A stretch of DNA of 58,934 nucleotides from Pseudomonas putida (GTDB taxonomy: Bacteria > Pseudomonadota > Gammaproteobacteria > Pseudomonadales > Pseudomonadaceae): assembly GCF_022627325.1 (NCBI RefSeq), contig NZ_JAETZZ010000020.1, forward strand, positions 1 through 58,934, given 5' to 3'. The notes under the pieces were generated by a model. That model was not told the DNA's origin, made no database searches, and saw only the letters and a list, made by a program, of their open reading frames with translations. The stretch's first letter is position 1, and every line of letters starts with the position of its first letter. The translations under genes were made by a program, and so were the position numbers. Below are positions 55,808 to 58,934 of the stretch, one piece after another.

Positions 55808-57226
55808 TCAGCGCTTGTTCGCTGCGAGCATGGTGGCCTTTTCCTGATCCATGCGTGCGATCAGTGGCTTGCTTTGCTGCAGGAACCGCTGGCGCTCGGC
55901 CTTGGCGATCGGGTCGGCCATCGGTACCTTCTGGCTCAGCGGGTCGACGTGGACGCCATTGACCTGGAACTCATAGTGCAGGTGCGGGCCCGTGGACAGG
56001 CCGGTGGTGCCGATATAACCGATGATCTGCCCCTGCTTCACGCTGCTGCCGGTCTTGATGCCTTTGGCAAAGCCCTGCATGTGCCCGTAGAGGGTCTTGT
56101 ACCTGTTGCCGTGGGCGATGATCACTGTGTTGCCGTACCCACCGCGACGGCCGGCCAGTTCGATGCGGCCGTCACCGGCTGCTTTGATCGGTGTGCCGCG
56201 TGGCGCGGCATAGTCGACACCCTTGTGTGCACGGATCTTGTTCAGGATCGGGTGCTTGCGGCCTGCGGAAAACCGCGAGCTGATACGAGCAAAGTCCACG
56301 GGGGTGCGGATGAACGCCTTGCGCAGGCTGTTGCCATCGGCTGTGTAGTAGCTGGTGTTGCCCTGCTTGTTGGTGTAGCGCACCGCCGTGTAGGTCTTGC
56401 CACGGTTGGTGAAGCGGGCAGACAGGATGTTGCCTGTGCCAACCACCTTGCCATCCAGGACCTTCTGCTCGTAGACCACGTCGAATTCGTCACCCTGGCG
56501 GATGTCCTGCGCGAAGTCGATGTCATAGCCCAGTACCTTGGCCATGTCCATGGTCAGGCTATGCGACAGCCCGGCACGCTGGGCCGAGGCCGACAACGAA
56601 CTTTTGATCACGCCGTGGGCGTACGCGGTACGTACCAGAGGTTTGCTGATTTCGCGGTCGAAGGTATAACCCTTGGCGGTCTTCGTCAGGCGGATGGTTT
56701 CGAGGGTGCTGACCTTGCTTTGCAGGCTGGCCAATTGGCCGTCCTTATCGAGCTCGAACTGCAAAACCTGGCCGTGCTTGAGTTGGCTGAATTGCTTGGC
56801 CTGCTTGCTGCTGGCCAGCAGGTCGTGTACCGCATTGGCGGGCAGGCCGACTTTTTCGAACACGGTGGACAGTGTATCGCCACGCGCCACGGTGACTTCG
56901 CGATGCCCAGGCGTTGTGGCTTTTGGTTTTTGCTCCAGGGCCGGAAGCCCTTGGGAAGCTTGCTCGGTTTTGCTATCGGCACCTTCGATTTGCGCGAAAG
57001 GTGAACCTTGATCGGCTTGGGTCTGCACCAGTGGCGCGGCGGCGGACTCACCCTTGAGTTGCTCCGCCGGGCTTTCCAGTTCGAGGCTGAGGGTAGTCTT
57101 TTTGGCTTCGACTTCGCTGGACGGAAATACCAGCAGAGCCAGGCTGAGCAGGGCGGCGATGCCGCTGGCGGCCAGCAGGTGGGTTTTCGGATAAAGCGGG
57201 GGCGCTTTAGGCGTTTCGTCGGTCAT
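55808..57226 (-). CDS. M23 family murein endopeptidase
   Basis: A 472-residue membrane-anchored protein. N-terminal helix THLLAASGIAALLSLALLVF (about 15-35), an OapA/LysM-like domain (VARGDTLSTVFEKVGL, about 125-170), and a C-terminal zinc peptidase with HKGVDYAAPRGTP and GPHLHYEF ligands, as in MepM. It should cut peptide cross-links in peptidoglycan. ATG at 57226 is chosen because it begins the conserved TDETPKAPPLYPKTH region, although no clear ribosome site precedes it; ATG 57277 is an alternative. Confidence 0.9.
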   Translation of the reverse strand: MTDETPKAPPLYPKTHLLAASGIAALLSLALLVFPSSEVEAKKTTLSLELESPAEQLKGESAAAPLVQTQADQGSPFAQIEGADSKTEQASQGLPALEQKPKATTPGHREVTVARGDTLSTVFEKVGLPANAVHDLLASSKQAKQFSQLKHGQVLQFELDKDGQLASLQSKVSTLETIRLTKTAKGYTFDREISKPLVRTAYAHGVIKSSLSASAQRAGLSHSLTMDMAKVLGYDIDFAQDIRQGDEFDVVYEQKVLDGKVVGTGNILSARFTNRGKTYTAVRYTNKQGNTSYYTADGNSLRKAFIRTPVDFARISSRFSAGRKHPILNKIRAHKGVDYAAPRGTPIKAAGDGRIELAGRRGGYGNTVIIAHGNRYKTLYGHMQGFAKGIKTGSSVKQGQIIGYIGTTGLSTGPHLHYEFQVNGVHVDPLSQKVPMADPIAKAERQRFLQQSKPLIARMDQEKATMLAANKR

Positions 57227-57443
57227 AGGTAAGGTGACTTTTTGAAGAAAAGTGAATATGGAAAAGATGAATGACATGATGAAGATGAAATAACTGTATA
57301 AAATATAACCAAATCCATTTTCACGCAAGGGCGCGTAGACGCCGCGAGGCTGCGGTCAGGTCACATTCCGTTGCGAAACTTGTATTTGATGGCCGATCTT
57401 GTATGGTTGGCTCCCCTTGAATCTGAGCCTTGCGGGTCTGTCT

Positions 57444-58643
57444 ATGAAGTCGGTTGAAGAGCAGCTGGCGCTTATCAAGCGCGGTGCGGAAGAAGTGTTG
57501 GTCGAGTCGGAACTGGTGGAGAAGCTCAAGCGCGGCCAGCCTCTGCGTATCAAAGCAGGTTTCGACCCGACCGCGCCTGACCTGCACTTGGGGCACACCG
57601 TGCTGATCAACAAGCTGCGCCAGTTCCAGGAGCTGGGTCATCAGGTCATCTTCCTGATCGGTGACTTCACCGGAATGATCGGTGATCCCAGCGGCAAAAG
57701 TGCGACTCGCCCGCCGCTGACGCGTGAGCAGGTGCTGGATAACGCCGAGACCTACAAGCAGCAGGTGTTCAAGATTCTCGACCCGGCCAAGACCGAGGTC
57801 GCGTTCAACTCCACCTGGATGGACAAGCTGACACCGGCTGATTTCATTCGCCTGGCGTCGCAGTACACGGTGGCGCGTATGCTTGAGCGCGACGACTTCG
57901 ACAAGCGCTACACCACCAACCAGCCGATTGCCATTCATGAATTCCTCTACCCGCTGGTGCAGGGGTATGACTCGGTAGCCCTCAAGGCTGACGTGGAACT
58001 CGGTGGTACCGACCAGAAGTTCAACTTGCTGATGGGGCGCGAGTTGCAGCGCGCTTACGGCCAGGAAGCGCAGTGCATCGTGACCATGCCGCTGCTCGAA
58101 GGGCTGGACGGCGTGAAGAAAATGTCCAAGTCGCTGGGCAATTATGTCGGTATCCAGGAAGCCCCTGGGGTGATGTACAGCAAGCTGGTGTCGATCCCGG
58201 ACACGCTGATGTGGCGTTACTTCGAGTTGCTGAGCTTCCGCTCCATGGAAGAGATCGAGCAGTTGCGTGCCGATGTGGCCAATGGTGCGAACCCGCGCGA
58301 CATCAAAATCAAGCTGGCGGAAGAAATCGTTGCGCGTTTCCATGGTGAAGAGGCGGCTGCCAACGCCCACCGCGCGGCGGGTAATCGCATGAAAGAGGGT
58401 GAGTTGCCGGAAGATCTGCCTGAGATCGAGGTGGCAGCGGCCGAAGACCTGCCGATCGCTGCTGTATTGAACCGTGCAGGCCTGGTGAAAAACTCGGCGA
58501 TGGCGCGCGATCTGCTCAATGGCGGTGCGGTAAAGGTCGATGGTGCGGTGGTTGAACGTGACTTCATGTTTGCGATTGGCGCCACTCATGTGTGTCAGGC
58601 GGGCAAGAAGGCGTTTGCCCGGGTTACGCTCAAGGCGGAGTGA
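57444..58643 (+). CDS. tyrS: Tyrosyl-tRNA synthetase
   Basis: A 399-residue class I synthetase. HLGH (48-51) and KMSKS (226-230) form the ATP site; the C-terminal S4 RNA-binding domain (about 335-399) holds AGLVKNSAMARDLLNGGAVK. The KMSKS form differs from the KFGKT of E. coli TyrS, placing it in the other TyrRS subgroup. ATG at 57444 gives the family length; the upstream ATG at 57399 adds 15 residues. The 5' gap 57227-57398 is AT-rich and holds promoters for this and the M23 gene. Confidence 0.96.
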   Translation: MKSVEEQLALIKRGAEEVLVESELVEKLKRGQPLRIKAGFDPTAPDLHLGHTVLINKLRQFQELGHQVIFLIGDFTGMIGDPSGKSATRPPLTREQVLDNAETYKQQVFKILDPAKTEVAFNSTWMDKLTPADFIRLASQYTVARMLERDDFDKRYTTNQPIAIHEFLYPLVQGYDSVALKADVELGGTDQKFNLLMGRELQRAYGQEAQCIVTMPLLEGLDGVKKMSKSLGNYVGIQEAPGVMYSKLVSIPDTLMWRYFELLSFRSMEEIEQLRADVANGANPRDIKIKLAEEIVARFHGEEAAANAHRAAGNRMKEGELPEDLPEIEVAAAEDLPIAAVLNRAGLVKNSAMARDLLNGGAVKVDGAVVERDFMFAIGATHVCQAGKKAFARVTLKAE

Positions 58644-58669
58644 GTGCCTGGTGGTGTAGCTATATATAG

Positions 58670-58703
58670 AAGCGGGGAGGCCGACAGGCCTCCCCGCTTT
58701 GTT
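58670..58703 (+). terminator. tyrS terminator
   Basis: AAGCGGGGAGGCC-GACA-GGCCTCCCCGCTT, a 13-bp perfect stem followed by TGTTTT. One of the strongest terminators in the window; it insulates tyrS from the rRNA promoters. Confidence 0.95.
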
Positions 58704-58737
58704 TTGAAGCGATGGTGAAGTTTATTGGAATTAAGCC

Positions 58738-58765
58738 TTGACGCGTTCTCGAATCCCCTTATAAT
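58738..58765 (+). promoter_or_regulatory. Upstream rRNA-type promoter P1
   Basis: TTGACG, 16 bases, TATAAT, with a GC-rich discriminator (GCGCCCC) as in stringently controlled promoters, and an AT-rich stretch (AAGTTTATTGGAATTAA) just upstream like an UP element. No protein gene follows in the window. In Pseudomonas, tyrS is followed by an rRNA operon. Confidence 0.8.
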
Positions 58766-58881
58766 GCGCCCCACTTCCAGCGTAGTCGGAACGAGAAACT
58801 CCTTGGGATTCAATGAGTTGCTTAATCCAGGTAGTGCTGGAGGTGCTTCGGTCATCTGATCGATAGCGGTTGAAATGGTGG

Positions 58882-58909
58882 TTGACAGCGCTTCTAAACG
58901 CTGTATTAT
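58882..58909 (+). promoter_or_regulatory. Downstream rRNA-type promoter P2
   Basis: TTGACA, 16 bases, TATTAT and a GC-rich discriminator (CGCCTCCCGC). The spacer contains a dyad, ACAGCG-CTTCTAAA-CGCTGT (58885-58904), overlapping both hexamers. Together with P1 this is the usual tandem arrangement before a 16S rRNA gene, which must begin beyond base 58934. Confidence 0.8.
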
Positions 58910-58934
58910 TCGCCTCCCGCTACGAGAGATCGAA

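Overview
The window is chromosome of a Pseudomonas, most likely of the P. putida group. The evidence is high-GC codon use, a gene order that matches the Pseudomonas core block rpoD-dnaG-rpsU ... lptD ... trpE ... vfr ... argC ... tyrS-rrn as I remember it, and family-specific proteins such as a Vfr-type CRP, the AmgK/MurU cell-wall recycling pair and an EstP-like autotransporter esterase. Gene names come from recognising protein motifs; no database search was run.

Layout. (1) Positions 1-1970 are a small AT-richer accessory segment ending at a CAT-anticodon tRNA. It holds the 3' end of an unknown gene, a HEPN-like protein, and a convergent two-gene operon encoding a SinR/Cas2-like protein and a two-helix membrane protein. 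(2) 2064-10345: a large c-di-GMP turnover sensor, then the macromolecular synthesis operon rpsU-dnaG-rpoD. (3) 10550-14264: tsaD, plsY, folB-folK and cca. (4) 14323-19259: the stress operon prkA-yeaH-spoVR. (5) 19541-27177: the envelope/housekeeping operon lptD-surA-pdxA-rsmA-apaG-apaH-glpE. (6) 27308-29761: amgK-murU plus a DjlA-like co-chaperone. (7) 29840-38523: a DUF3530 protein, a two-component system whose sensor carries a periplasmic solute-binding domain, and a four-gene polyamine-type ABC transporter; a perfect inverted repeat sits between the last two. (8) 38680-46500: rpe-gph-trpE and trpGDC, separated by an autotransporter esterase. (9) 46546-54652: lipoate ligase-like gene, vfr, osmC-like, DUF2157, coq7, HIT, SDR, nitronate monooxygenase-like, hemJ, argC and erpA. 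(10) 54713-58934: anmK, an M23 peptidase, tyrS, and two tandem promoters typical of an rRNA operon that must start just outside the window.

Most interesting signals. The last 22 codons of gph and a short reading frame upstream of trpG are homologous, equally long, both start at GTG, and both end in Arg-Trp-Arg-Trp-Arg-Ala followed by a GC-rich hairpin. They look like duplicated tryptophan attenuator leaders, the first embedded in frame inside gph. The accessory segment at the left edge is the best candidate for an undescribed (possibly defence-related) module. Several perfect palindromes lie in regulatory gaps (34042, 43732, 47992).

The rest is conserved core genome. No insertion sequence, CRISPR array or intact prophage was seen.
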